This document shows, one piece after another, positions 23,201-34,600 of a stretch of DNA of 64,000 bases (positions are counted from its first letter, which is position 1; each line of letters opens with the position of its first letter). The stretch comes from Allacma fusca. Lineage: Eukaryota; Arthropoda; Collembola; Symphypleona; Sminthuridae. The translations under genes were made by a program, and so were the position numbers. The stretch covers positions 26,421,378 to 26,485,377 of the forward strand of contig OX359248.1 in assembly GCA_947179485.1 (NCBI GenBank), written 5' to 3'. A model generated the notes under the pieces. It was not told the DNA's origin, did not search any database, and saw only the letters and a list, made by a program, of their open reading frames with translations.

Positions 23201-23552
23201 AGAAAAGTTACAAGTGAAAGGACTCGGTCGACCCAATGCGGACGACCGTCAAGTGATTGCTGATGCCGAAGACGAAAGGAATTTGAAGAAACTAACCGAG
23301 TTTCAAGCGCGGAAGGCTAAAAGAAGTCGACGAGCTGGTGGTAACTCTGCATCTGCAGGAGACCAAGCTATGGGTCCTAAGAAACATAAGAAACGATCTA
23401 ATTTTGAAGATGAACTAACTAACACGAAGAAAGCTAGACAGTTTCGTCATAAGTCCAAGCAAGCTCCTCAGAAACCTATGAATGGAAAAACGAATAACAA
23501 ATCTACAAAGAAATTCAATCAAAAAACTAAATCTAAAAAATTTAAGCGGTAG
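20219..23552 (+). CDS. DDX27: DDX27-type DEAD-box RNA helicase (ribosome biogenesis)
   Basis: Ten exons: 20219-20296, 20504-21085, 21173-21328, 21409-21519, 21701-21867, 21971-22168, 22273-22520, 22593-22796, 22884-23114, 23197-23552. The joined frame is 2331 nt (776 aa), near the usual DDX27 length. An acidic and Lys-rich N-terminal region (about 1-205) leads into the helicase core: Q-motif PTPIQ (230-234), Walker A AATGTGKT (251-258), PTREL (286-290), TPGR, DEAD (361-364), SAT (392-394), TDVAARG and [10 protein letters not shown] (537-546). A basic coiled-coil tail follows ([19 protein letters not shown]). DDX27/Drs1 proteins act in nucleolar maturation of the large ribosomal subunit. The exon-5-to-3' part is duplicated as a pseudogene at 34601-35920. 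An AATAAA lies near 23716. Confidence 0.92.
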
Positions 23553-24963
23553 TTGTAGCAACGTATTTCACATTCACACTATGAATGGCTTTTAAGAAAT
23601 AATTTTAGATTATTTATCAGATTATTTTCGACATTATCAGTGATTGTATAATATCAAGCAGTTTTGATAATATTTAATTACATGTTGCTGTACCGGAAAC
23701 ATTGTTTACCCAAAATAAATTCTTATTTCTCATTACATTCGCATTACAATTTCCATTTATGTTAAAATGCGCTATTATTACTAACTATTTAGCAAATATA
23801 TTTGGTTCGGAGCAAGCATGATTTTTTTATTTAATAATTACAATAATCAGGTTTCAAAAGCTCAGTGGAAATTAGGGTGACAGATATGAGTATTGTCCCT
23901 CTTTATAATTCTAAAGTTTACTTGAGTTTCTATATTGTAATGCAACTGCATCATTTCTTTCTTCATTATACCACAGCCACAGCTGAAAACATCGGGATTA
24001 GATATATTTCAAGACAATAATCCCGTGATTGCTAATATCCAGTAATCCTATGTACTACTATTGGAAATAACAACAATCACAAACATATATATTTCAAACA
24101 TATAATGAACACACAGTTTTCATGACAGTTGTTCTACGGAAGCTTTACATTCCATATCTATGCCAAGTTGCAAACCAAATTTCATTCATGAAAGTAGTGC
24201 TTCTAATTTTTAATATCGAATTAGTGTTAAAATCAATGTGATAGCTGATAGCAACAGTAACTGCACTGGATGTTAAATCTAGGTAAGTGTGATAAATCTT
24301 GAATTAAAAAGAAGTGATCGTTGCAAAGTAAATTTTATTTTCACCTATAACGGTTGCACAAATACTGGTTAGTTTAATTCCCATGTCACGAGCCAATAAA
24401 TTGCTGCTTTCTCTTCTCTGCCCATCTGTTTGCTTTATTGCTCATGCCGACGCAAACTTACGTCTTTCTACTTTCCTTATGTAAATATCCATTTTCAGCC
24501 TTGTATACATCTGTATGTATGTGAGGAGTAACATCATAATTTCAGTTTATTGAAAAAGTTCTTTATGCCTATTAGTAAATGTAATGGAAACTATGCCGAA
24601 CGGCAAATAAATGAAATTTTGCACAGTATTCTTCAGATTATTCATTCATTCAAACAGCTCAAAAGTCGCAACATTATTTCTCACGATCAGTACTTACATT
24701 CATATAACCAGAAGAAGGAGAAAGTGGAAAACCAAAACTAGATAATATCTTACTTATATGTACATAAAGAAAATAACCGACCGTGGTAAGGAATTCTACG
24801 GTTTGAACTTATTCCAGGTAATGTTTTATCAAATAATATTATTGCAAGCGGAAGGTTACTTGAAATTAAAGCTATGTATACCAATATATTGGAAATTATG
24901 TCATGCATTATCAGCGTCAATGTCTTCCTTCAAATCTGGAATCTCCTATGACTGATCTCCGTT
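23553..24963. other. Intergenic between DDX27 and the first small gene
   Basis: Contains the DDX27 3' UTR (AATAAA near 23716) and AT-rich sequence closely matched in unit B (about 35925-37424). No coding block is supported. Confidence 0.4.
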
Positions 24964-25188
24964 TCACTTCTTAGACTCCTGATTCCCCTTTCCGCTTCCG
25001 CTTCCGCTGCTGCCCTGACCTCCTTGGTATCTCCAATTGTTCGGATTCAATTGGTTAGACCGATTGTCCTTATCGGGCTTGGACTTTTCTCCTTGACTTC
25101 CAGCATTTCGGCCAGGACCTGATTGCGGATTATTCGGATTCAGCTGCTTGCTTCGGTTGTCCAGGGTTGCTTTGTCCTTGCTTGACAT
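24964..25188 (-). CDS. Small hydrophilic DNRS-QLNPNN repeat protein (unit A)
   Basis: 74 residues in one coding exon, preceded directly by a splice acceptor (TTTCAG|ATG), with a 5' UTR intron at 25189-25549. The protein has two copies of the motif DNRS-x-QLNPNN (about residues 10-20 and 41-51) separated by a GRNAGSQGEKSKPDK linker, then a Gly/Ser/Lys tail (GSSGSGSGKGNQESKK). It has no signal peptide or hydrophobic segment, so it is probably a soluble, disordered protein. A near-identical copy is at 37425 and a related gene at 28052. The D-N-x-S/A-x-Q-L/M-N-P-N-N motif recalls short uncharacterised proteins that I remember from bacteria and fungi, but I could not check this. Function unknown. 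Confidence 0.75.
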   Translation of the reverse strand: MSSKDKATLDNRSKQLNPNNPQSGPGRNAGSQGEKSKPDKDNRSNQLNPNNWRYQGGQGSSGSGSGKGNQESKK

Positions 25189-25720
25189 CTGAAATAGCCA
25201 GAAACGATTTTATACAAACTATGCTGTAATATTAAACAATCTTTTAATACAGGCATCATGCTATCTTGTTTGCAGTAATCTTACAAGTAAAAGTAATTTC
25301 TACAACATTGCGTGAATTTGTCAAATAAATTCTCGTGTTCAAATCATTATTTGGCTTTTATACAAAGATAGGAGGAAGCAAGCTAAATCGGGATACCTGA
25401 GATTCTGAGTGAGTATACTCAGATTCCAACTTACATTAATCAGATATTATTTGATGTATTTTAAAAAGAAAACTCCAAACAATTTAAAATTTAAAAATTA
25501 AATGAATACAGAAAAATAAATTAAAAATAAATTAACTAATTGTATTTACCTTTTCTTGAAATAATAAATGAAGAATTAAATGTACTCTTGTACAGATGTT
25601 GTAAAATTCCTTTCTCTTGGAATTACTGAAATATGTCGGTTTGGTAAATTCTATTTGAGAAGATAAGTGACCCTTTAGAGATGAAAAACCCGAATGATAA
25701 TCCTGTTACTTCGTGTCCAC

Positions 25721-25729
25721 ATTTATATA
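25721..25729 (-). promoter_or_regulatory. TATA box of small gene 1, unit A
   Basis: TATATAAAT on the minus strand, about 170 bases upstream of the 5' UTR donor at 25550. It is conserved in unit B at 38184-38192. Confidence 0.6.
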
Positions 25730-25777
25730 CCAACGGCGAATAATAATTTTAAAATAATTAACCAGTCCACCATGTCA

Positions 25778-26227
25778 TGAAAATATAAGAACCGCATATC
25801 GAACGATAGTACCTACGAGAATTACCTGGATGTTCGAACATGGCTATGTATTTCACTTATGGCAGTCCTGGACCGAAAGGGATCAACCCTTTATTTCGGG
25901 TAAATATCGCGTTTGTACGAACATCAGAATTATGACGACAAAAAATGCTGGTTCACAAATGATGCCCTGAGACACATTGTTAACTTGGGTGATTAAAGTG
26001 TTAGACAAAATGAAATAAATAACCTGTAGCCCTTTAATTGTGAATACAATTCGGTGGAAGTGTTAAGCTGGAATCGTACAATGACCGAAAAGGGTAATCT
26101 CAGCCCTCTTGAATTACCGTGTTTGTTCGTACAAGGCATTGAATGCGGTGGGTTGAAAATGTCGCTGAATGGTTTGGAGAAAGTATCAGCAGTAAGAATA
26201 ATGTACAACAAGCTTAAATGAGGAAAA
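25778..26227 (+). pseudogene. Exon-like islands of an unidentified gene (unit A)
   Basis: Two open islands lie on the plus strand. The first (about 25778-25900) includes FEHGYVFHLWQSWTERDQPF and ends near GTAAAT. The second starts after CCTGTAG (about 26028), includes VEVLSWNRTMTEKGNLSPLE, and reaches a consensus donor GTAAGA after the codons for VSA. Both are conserved in unit B (about 38240-38365 and 38490-38670). Phases do not join simply and I recognise no family, so this may be a remnant. Minus-strand frames here look like shadows. Confidence 0.25.
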
Positions 26228-26230
26228 AAA

Positions 26231-27142
26231 TGGTACAGTTTCATGGGCTAGTTGTGAGGCGAGTCCACAACGGACCAATTCATTCGTATGTCCATTTAGT
26301 AAAATTATACTTACCGGGTGTTGTACATCACTTTTCTCCCCTCAAACAAGTAGACGTGGTAAAAAAAATTTAATTCCCTCCTTTTAAAGATTATATTTTC
26401 GCAGATTTTCAAAATTATAATAACTTTCATAGCTGATTCGAACGGGACTTACGCGATTGCTGAACAAATTTTTCTCACCAAGGCCTCACTGAGAAATTAT
26501 TTTAACATGTCGGACGGCTGATACGATTTCGGGCAATTCTGGAAAATATTTGGTCCATCATGCATTTGGATTTATTTTGCCTCATTACTAGGGAACTGCA
26601 CCACCTGAAAAAAACTAGAACACAAATTTCGCAATCTCACAACAATTTCCACATCTCATCTCCTTCACCTTCTCGCTTGTTTCAACCATCTAGTTGTTCA
26701 AGAAAGCTCAGGTCATAACTCTCCACGATATTACATTTTGAAGCCCGTAAAATGTTCTGCATATTAAAGCCAAGGAAAATGTTTTCATATATTTCATTTT
26801 GGAAATGAAAAGTCGGAATGAAAGTTTCCGAGAAAATATTCTATATAATATACATTTCCAATCAATTTAAAATGAACTGGGATCCTTACAATTTTTTTCT
26901 ATTATAAAATATATTTCAGAAATGCCTCCTTGTCTGAATCTTCTCACTTTCGATCCGGAAGCTGACTTTCCCAAACTTGCTCTTTAGTGTTCCCGTCAAT
27001 CCTCAACGTAGGGACCTGTTTATCCCATGAAATTTCCTACAAATAATTCTCAGCAGATTTTTTTAAGATTGAAATTAAAAAACTGCTGCAATCTCGCTTT
27101 TAAAAAAAAACTGACTTTGTTCCACACACTTGGTCACTGTAG
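26231..27142. other. No gene recognised (unit A)
   Basis: AT-rich and only partly matched in unit B, which is shorter here. No coding block is supported. Confidence 0.35.
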
Positions 27143-27436
27143 TTGAGCTACAACGAGGATCAAATTCTGAAAGATCTGGAAGAAAATTTGATAAAAAATG
27201 AGGAAATTTTAAATTTGGTCCGGGTATGTTATGCTGACAGGGGAAAATGTTGTGCCGCACCATGTACCTTACTTCTTCAGTACAATTCTGCAATGGGCTT
27301 AGAGTGCGTAAGGTTCAATGCAACTCAATTGTATCTTATCCTCCGATTAGTTGCCAATAGACAGGATTCCAGGCGTTTGTGTGCTCAACACGCTCCGAGT
27401 TATCCCCACACCATTGCAAATATGTACAACAATTAA
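27130..27436 (+). pseudogene. Exon-like open frame (unit A)
   Basis: After a CACTGTAG acceptor, a frame begins LSYNEDQILKDLEENLIKNE and reaches a possible donor GTATGT near 27223; without splicing it stays open to 27436. The unit B equivalent (about 39205-39477) has a deletion and frameshift. Family unknown. It may belong with the islands at 25778-26227. Confidence 0.2.
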
Positions 27437-28051
27437 GTCCACGGGGACTGTGCACTTATTGGAATTGGCGTCACTGCATTCGTTGGTGAAATCCGGAGAA
27501 AGCATTTTAAAATCGTTGAGATGTTGCGTTGTAATATGTAATATGTAGGGTCACATATGTACATATTGACATACATATAAATTATAGGCATTTTGAAGTT
27601 TTAATAAGCCTTGTTACTGTGCGATCAAGCAATTATATGCACATGAAATTGCAAGAGACATGATATTTATTTATGAAATGAATTCCTCTCTCAGGTCATA
27701 TCTTACATAATTATTTATACATATTTGTTTCTTACTTTATTTTTTCTTTAAAATCTAGTTTTAGCCCACGTTTATGAACAGAACAGTTCAGTCAGCTGTA
27801 TGAATGCATCCTCAAGCCATCTTACAATTGGATAAAAAAGTCTTTTAATTTTTAAACCAAATATTGCTATATTTTAGAACCTGAATGCTATAATGCGAAC
27901 AATATGAATAGAACATTCTTCATTTAATGAACAAAGAAATCAATTTTTATTACATGATTTGTCAAAACTTTATTTTTTTTCTTCAAATCAAATTTCCCTC
28001 TATCATAAAACCGATAGTTACGACATAGGGTTTAGTAATAATATGCAAGTC
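27437..28051. other. No gene recognised; intact hAT target site
   Basis: AT-rich. GTTTTAGC at 27758-27765 is the uninterrupted counterpart of the target occupied by a hAT-like element in unit B (40174-41110). Confidence 0.6.
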
Positions 28052-28246
28052 CTACTTGCTTCCGCCAGTTCCGCCACTGCCTTTGCCGGGGTTGAACTTG
28101 TCGCTGGTCGGGTTCTTCTGATCGGAGTGGTTGTCCAAATTGGCCTTGGACTTGTCTCCTTGGTAACCTGCACTTCGGCCTTCCCCTGATCCCGGATTGT
28201 TGGGATTCAGCTGTTTGCTTCGGTTATCAGTGGCATTCTTGTCCAT
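28052..28246 (-). CDS. Small hydrophilic DNRS-QLNPNN protein, second gene (unit A)
   Basis: 64 residues: MDKNAT, then DNRSKQLNPNN, a GRSAGYQGDKSK linker, a second diverged repeat (DNHSDQKNP), and a Gly-rich end. A splice acceptor lies nine bases before the ATG (AACAG|GTAGCAAAG ATG), with a 5' UTR intron at 28256-28440. Same layout and strand as the gene at 24964, so the two are probably old paralogues. No signal peptide or membrane segment. Function unknown. Confidence 0.72.
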   Translation of the reverse strand: MDKNATDNRSKQLNPNNPGSGEGRSAGYQGDKSKANLDNHSDQKNPTSDKFNPGKGSGGTGGSK

Positions 28247-28570
28247 CTTTGCTACCTGTTCAATATTTGAAACAAGTAAAATTATTAAAATTTAAGTTCT
28301 GATCAAATGAATTTTTCTAGCTTTCTTCCCCCTTCCAAAAAAAATACTATATTTTGCAACTTAATTAATAATTAGTTACTCTTAGGTATTGAGAATGCGA
28401 TCTGAAATCAGAAATAGAGTTTAAAAAGTAAGTAAATTACCGTAATTGGGTACAAATAAACAGTGAAAGTATACTTCGAGTTGGAAAATCGTCAGACTGC
28501 AGGGTACGAATGTCTTTGAAAGTATTAAAGTTCAGAAATTTCAATGGTTGTCTGCTGAAGACAAGTTGAG

Positions 28571-28578
28571 CTTTTATA
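28571..28578 (-). promoter_or_regulatory. TATA box of small gene 2, unit A
   Basis: TATAAAAG on the minus strand, preceded by GGGGG, 131 bases upstream of the 5' UTR donor. Present in unit B near 42226-42233. Confidence 0.65.
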
Positions 28579-28599
28579 CCCCCAAGAGCTCAAAATTTT

Positions 28600-31217
28600 T
28601 AGCAAGGCCTTGCAGTTTTGTTTATGTGAAGTACTTTTGTATGTGTCCATGTACATTTGTTGAGGTTAAATAATACTGAGAGTTGTGCTTCAAAACATGT
28701 ATTTAAAGAGAGGAAGCCTACGAAATAAAAACTAACGCTGCTTTTTCTCCCTGTAAAATTAACAGGGTAAAAAACCCCTGTGGGATACATGGAGAAGGCA
28801 AAGGGTTTTATGGCACCGTGAACAAATCCAGTACAAATCGTTATTTGTGAGGGATCAAAACGTTAAAGGTGATATGAATCATCCTGCGCAAACGTTTCCA
28901 AGAACTGAGGATATGAACATATTTATGCTCTCACATTATTAATAACTTTATATTCCAGAAAGAGAAATAATAGTTATGCTTACAGTAAACACAATTGCTT
29001 ATAACGGAAAACATAAATAGTATAGCATAGGGAGCTATATAGTTAGTTTTAAAATATACTTACACAATTAAACCCTCATTAATTTCGTTTTTTGTTGAAG
29101 TGTAGTACGTCCAAATAAACACATACAATTCTGAGAAAGGTGATGACAAGAGTGTTAAGAATTACCCGAGCTATTTGCAATAAGCATTTAATTTTCAATC
29201 CAGTCCAATGTACTACTGTAGTTGAATTATTAAAGAAAAATTGCTAGGCATGCAAAACAATTCCCAGAAATCATAATTTGCTTTTAATTATGCGTCCACA
29301 GAAGTCAATTCATGCTTGAAATTATGAGCGACAAGACAATTATTACTTCAAAAACTCGCATGACATTTACTGTTACTGTTTTATGTAGAAATGCCTGGGT
29401 GACTCACGACCACAACTACTGTAATTATGTATGTATGTACATGTAGACAGGCAGGTCACCTTTGCTTACACAGACAGTTTTATTAATTGTCAGTAAAGTT
29501 AATAATTATTACTTATTCATTGCATTATCACGAGGGCTCTTTCCGCTTGAACGGAATTCTGACATGTAACAATACACAGGGAGGATAAAATTAAAGCCAA
29601 ATGTTGAAAAATAAATTCCATTGCCGCTGGGAATAGATATGGTAAATACTGTACGAACATCTTTCACCGCATGATGGAAGCAATTGTGGAGCACTTAACT
29701 CAATCTGGACAACAAGAACGTAAGCTGATCGTTCATTCAGGCCTTTCCCCAACTTTAGCTTACCGTTGCAGGGTGAACGCTGAGCTGTGCTGAGAACGAG
29801 AGCACTGTGATTTTGTGTCCCAATGGGAAGAAATCACAGTGCTTACATAATTACATGTAATACATATATGTAGAAACTAACCACCTTTCCATGCACAAAA
29901 ATTAATACAATAAATGAATAAAAGTTTGGATACTGTAAAATCCCCGGACCTAATACCTCTTGAACTCCTGTTGTTCAAACTGGAGGTAGGGGAGCAGCTC
30001 ATTGGTGAAAAAAATATTAAAACTCTATTCATTCATGTGAGTTTTTTCCCAAACTGTAACTAAAACTGTGGGGAGTCTATAATACAGGTAATTATTATAG
30101 CTTTTCACTTCAGAAATTACCCAATTTTATGACAATACTTTTGTCACAACATTTTTGTAATTTTGCGTAGGTGGTTTAGTAATAATTATTATAGTACCCG
30201 TGGTACCGAGTTTTGTGATTTGGTCACAACATTCTTATCCTAGTTTCACAATTCAATTGGATATACAAAAAGTTGAATGCGAAAATATTTCTATCACTAT
30301 GTAAAAAAGAATAACAAAGAAACTAACAATGAGTTGAGGTCAGGTGTTATGACTTTTGATCCCCACTGTAAGAACGTACATACACCGTATGCATATGCAT
30401 AATCCACCAGGATAGTTGAAAGTGTACGAACAGCCAGTCCAGTTTTTACTCCCAAGTATCAAGGACATTTCTGATTGAACAGTAATGTGTTCGTACACAA
30501 GACATATGTATATCTATCTCTCTTGCATAATAATAGACTAATACAGTACCATATTAAAAAGAATCATTTCGTTCAGATTGAGAAATATTAATGCATATAT
30601 TTGTGCACTTCCGTTGTGTGAACATGAACGTAGGTATGTACATATATATGGAAAATATTTTGCACAATATGTACTTTCAGCTTCACACATAATTCAGCGT
30701 TTTCATATTATTATAACGTACACACGTAAATATCTTCATGTAGATATCACCGTTTATCAGCCACTGTCATTTTTTGCAAGTTTAGTAATTATACGTATTG
30801 AGAGATGAAAAAACTGGAGCTGAAAGCATGCGTTTAAAAATTGCTCGAACACTGCTTTTCTTATCTTTGAGTATGCTTAGAAAGCACAGATTAGGTAATT
30901 TTTGTGGAAATGAAGTTATACATGAACATTTTACAAGTCAGAACTAAACAGAGCATTAAATAAGTTGCTATGCTTATGTTATTCCCCAGAATGTATAAAT
31001 TGGAAAGCCGTACTCACCGTAGTAGGGAAAGAATAAATGCCAGCTCTGCCTGAGTAAATTTGGTGGACAAACATAATCTACATTTTTATCTTCATCTTCT
31101 CTCATTTACATATGTAACTACTACTAATCCGACTTGCTGTTCTATAGATATTTACAAATAGCATGTACGGAATTTCCTAATAAAGCAGACCTAAATATAT
31201 AGTAGATATTTACCCAT
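28600..31217. other. Intergenic, no gene recognised (unit A)
   Basis: AT-rich, closely matched in unit B (about 42255-45430, with insertions there). Holds the hairpin at 29801-29843. Short frames such as 29509-29694 are also found in unit B but show no domain and no splice support. Confidence 0.4.
29801..29843. repeat. Conserved 13-bp perfect hairpin (unit A)
   Basis: Arms AGCACTGTGATTT (29801-29813) and AAATCACAGTGCT (29831-29843) with a 17-base loop. The same arms are kept in unit B at 43756-43798, where the loop differs by one base. It could be the edge of a small element or a structured RNA; nothing more can be said. Confidence 0.7.
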
Positions 31218-33988
31218 TCAGAAAAAATTCGTGCCACTTGGCAACCAGGCTAATCTTATCCCGAATGAAAAACTGTGTGCATATGTGAGAGTAAGTTTTT
31301 CGTCATACTTTTTCCCAGAAAGATAATACATTTAATTATATCAGGAAAATTTAGCGTATATGTTGTGCTGAATGAAACTTTCTCTCCGTTTGAAAATTAA
31401 TTTCATAATAATAATAACTTGCAGAAACAACGCCAGGAAAAAATTAATGTACAAAAATTATGGCTGACAACAACCGATAAGGCACGAATTCCGCAAGCTT
31501 CGGTGCAGCTCCCTTCAATAGGTCAACAAGTAATATTAGGTTCGAAGAATAATCTATGATTTTTATAAAATTCAAGACAAAAAGCTGATTTTACTGTATA
31601 TGACACAACATGTTGGAAGTATTCTTCATTTTAATGCAATCGAAAAGTGGTTACTGGATTCACAAAAGTTTAAACTGGAATTTTCATTTGGTATTTATTT
31701 ATTTACAGAATCTCCACACCAGCATCAACTACCACAGCTTGATCGAGCAGTCTCCTGCTGCGGAGTAGGCACACCTTAGCAGTTTGATATTGACACTTCT
31801 AGTACCTCAACAGCGGCGGGACACCAGGGGGTCAGTGACTTTCATTTTCGATGTTTTAAAATACGCTCAGATGTCAGTATTTGGTGAAACTAAAACGGAG
31901 TAGGATTTTTACTTCGTTGTTTACTCCGTAGGAATGGGTCCCAGTCCAGCCTCCTGCAGTTCCTGATTACGATGTAACGGATGAGAAGGAAATAATTATG
32001 CTACAACCAGTGACCTCAACTAGTACGAAAAATGTCACTTACTGAAAATGAGCTTGAAACGAGATGCAGTTCAAGCACTGGATATCTGTGCACTGTGATC
32101 AGTGCTCGGCACGGGTACGAAAAATCGGTACCCGTACCCGTATCCGTACCCGAAGTGCGGGTATTTCAATAACTGGTATCTATACCCGTACCCATACCCG
32201 AGTATCCGGGTACAAATTTTTCGTGCCCGTACCCGCAATGTTATCTCAATCCATGTACCTGTACCCGTATTGTACCCGTACCCGAAAATACTCGAAAATA
32301 GTACCCATACTCGGGTTTCTCAGTGTCATACCCGTACTCGTACCCGGGTACTTTATCCAGATTTGTTGTAATGTAATACATAGTACGTTATATGTAATAA
32401 TGTATGACACCTGAGTGGGTAATTTTGACTAGCTAGAAAGGTATTTGACATTATATATTTTATTGAAGAGTAGAGCGTTTTTGATTAGAAGTAAAATTAT
32501 CCCCATTTGATTGTTTATGGGCTGATGGGCGAAGTATTTTATAGCACCCAGTCCATATGTACATACATTTTTGGCTTGGGACTTGGCGACTCGATTTTTC
32601 ACTTCTTGATTTATTCGGCCTTTTACATTAATTTTCTCATCTCAGTAGCTCTGTGTACATGTAACTCATTAATATCTTGTTACAAATATCCGCCTTTTCC
32701 TAATCAACTACCAATTACAAAAAATATCTTGCCATCCAACTCATCGGAACTCTAATTTTTAAATTGTATTCATTGTGGCTAATGAAGTATCATGTGCATA
32801 CATGTCAATCAGACTATTTATGCAATTAGTAACAAATTACTACATTATGAAGACGTTTTGTATAAAATTTCGTTGAAACCTATTCTCCACTTCTATTTTG
32901 ATATTATTCCTCGTCTGTTTATTAATTATTCTTCCTAAAACCTGTTTCCATAAAAATATATATTATAGATATAAATATATATTTTAGCAACACAGTCTGA
33001 AATACAGTTACTGCATGTTGTAAGGTTAAAAGGGTATTAACAATAAGCTATATGTATTCAGAATTACTAAAAATACCGACAGAATTTTCCAACGGAAGTT
33101 CCATTATTTTCATAAAATTCATCAAAATGTCTCAAATCTCAACATATCCAAATACTCGGGTACAATGGTCGCGGGTACGGGTAAATGACACCATTATACC
33201 CGTACCCGGTGGGTATATACCCATTTTGAAATCCTTGTACCCGTACCCATACCCGTATCCGTACCCGAAATTTTGAGCCGACCAAAGTGTACCCGGGTAG
33301 TACCCGGAATTGTGCGGGTACACAAAATCCGTACCCGGGTAGTACCCATACCCGTACCCATACCCGTTTACCCGAGTATTCCCCATACCCGTGCCGAGCA
33401 CTGAGTCAAGGTAACAACTTTTTGGAGCCTGAATATTCATGGCTGAAAACTGTGTTCTTAATTCCGAGAACATAGAAACCTGGCGTACTAAAATCCGATG
33501 GACCGCCGAAATTGCAAAGAGCATGTCCTGTCAGCGATCAGCTAGGTCAAATTAAAACTGATTTTTCTGATGAGGAAGACGAAAACACTTTTAAGAATAC
33601 GACTTACGTCATAGAGAGTTGCGATGATCCCGACACGTATGACATAACGGCTTACGAGGACTACGAGGAGAGCCTACAATACCGAAAACGTAAATTGATC
33701 CCAAGCTGGGCTAGTAATGGTAATTCTTAAATTTTAACTATAGACTTCTTCAATTATTTTTTCAAAAGGATTTATGCATGGCTTAATTACTTCTCTTTAG
33801 CGAAGGACTACTATTAAGCTTAATTTGCGCTTTGCAGTGGTTTCATTAATCATTTATTGGGTTGGTTTTGTTTGGTTTTAGCCTCTGAACTAGAGTTGAG
33901 TTTGTTTGTGCAACAGCCAGAACTTATGAAACTGACTTTTCCCGGAGATGACCCTTGGAGAGGATGGGAAAAGATCGCAGCTAGGAGT
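31218..33988 (+). pseudogene. Broken INCENP-like gene copy (unit A)
   Basis: Matches the intact gene at 45431-48890 exon by exon but is disabled in several ways. The first exon has a one-base deletion. The third exon (about 31711-31830) has CAG changed to TAG after GVGTP. In the large exon, about 665 bases are deleted after STSTK. The rest of that exon and the next are replaced by a hAT-like element (32100-33403). The exon with the IN-box-like motif (about 33477-33726, DTYDITAYEDYEE ... IPSWAS) and the following exon (33882-33988) remain open and close to unit B. Confidence 0.7.
32100..33403. mobile_element. hAT-like element with ACCCGTACCCGT arrays
   Basis: Inverted ends CAGTGCTCGGCACGGGTA (32100-32117, inverted at 33386-33403) continue directly into clusters of CCCGTACCCGTA and complements on both sides of about 750 bases of unique AT-rich DNA. 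Unlike its five relatives here, it has no matching 8-bp flanks (ACTGTGAT left, AGTCAAGG right). It sits where unit B has about 960 bases of INCENP-like gene, so a deletion accompanied or followed insertion. The first five bases match the element at 10552. Confidence 0.85.
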
Positions 33989-34600
33989 GAGTAAGATTTA
34001 TTTTTATTGAGTAAAATTAACACGTGTCCTATGTCCGTTATGAATAATTTTAGTCGGAATCCTTCGCTTAAAACTTATTTGCTTCATATATGTACGTAAT
34101 AAAAATCGTAAATTTTAATTTTTAGAGCACCTTTTGTGTCAAAGTAGATTTAGAACGAATTTGATAGTTTGAATTATAGAAGTAGTTCCAAATTTTAAAT
34201 TTCTTTTAATTGGAATAATGAATATGAAATAATAATGTTTACTTTATACATTACTTGAGACTTTGTCCAATATTTTGTAACAGTTGAATTACAAGGCTAG
34301 AAATTATAATCATGTCATCCTCTTCTTAATCTCTCGTTCTTACGATATTATTATGCATGCATCTACCAATATCTACCTATATTTGTTTTTGCAAGGTGTC
34401 ACAATCAAGTCTATCTCACTTCACAAGAAAAACACTTCATTATTTTATTTTATTCACACTGCATCACATGATGAGACAAAATCTGAAATATTGAGGTGAT
34501 ATTAAATATGAGTTATAAAAATCATCCTTTCGATTTTATCGATTGGTCCTGTAAACTGTATTTTAATCCTTTAAACTATTTCAATTGTGATTTAAGTAAT
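33989..34600. other. 3' flank of the INCENP-like remnant, up to the duplication junction
   Basis: Aligns with unit B 48541-49194. The shared sequence ends at TTTAAGTAAT (unit A) / TTTACGTAAT (unit B), which marks the duplication boundary. Confidence 0.7.

Larger units (their letters stand above)
21761..34600. repeat. Tandem segmental duplication, unit A
   Basis: Starts inside DDX27 exon 5 and runs through two small genes and the INCENP-like remnant. The same order and sequence recur from about 34601 to 49194 in direct orientation. Unit A carries its own hAT-like insertion (32100-33403) and several deletions in the INCENP-like gene. Confidence 0.85.

Noticed and set aside
32064..32414. Arg/Thr/Tyr-Pro-rich frames around 32.1 and 33.3 kb on both strands
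   Set aside because: They are produced by the ACCCGT repeats of a hAT-like element.
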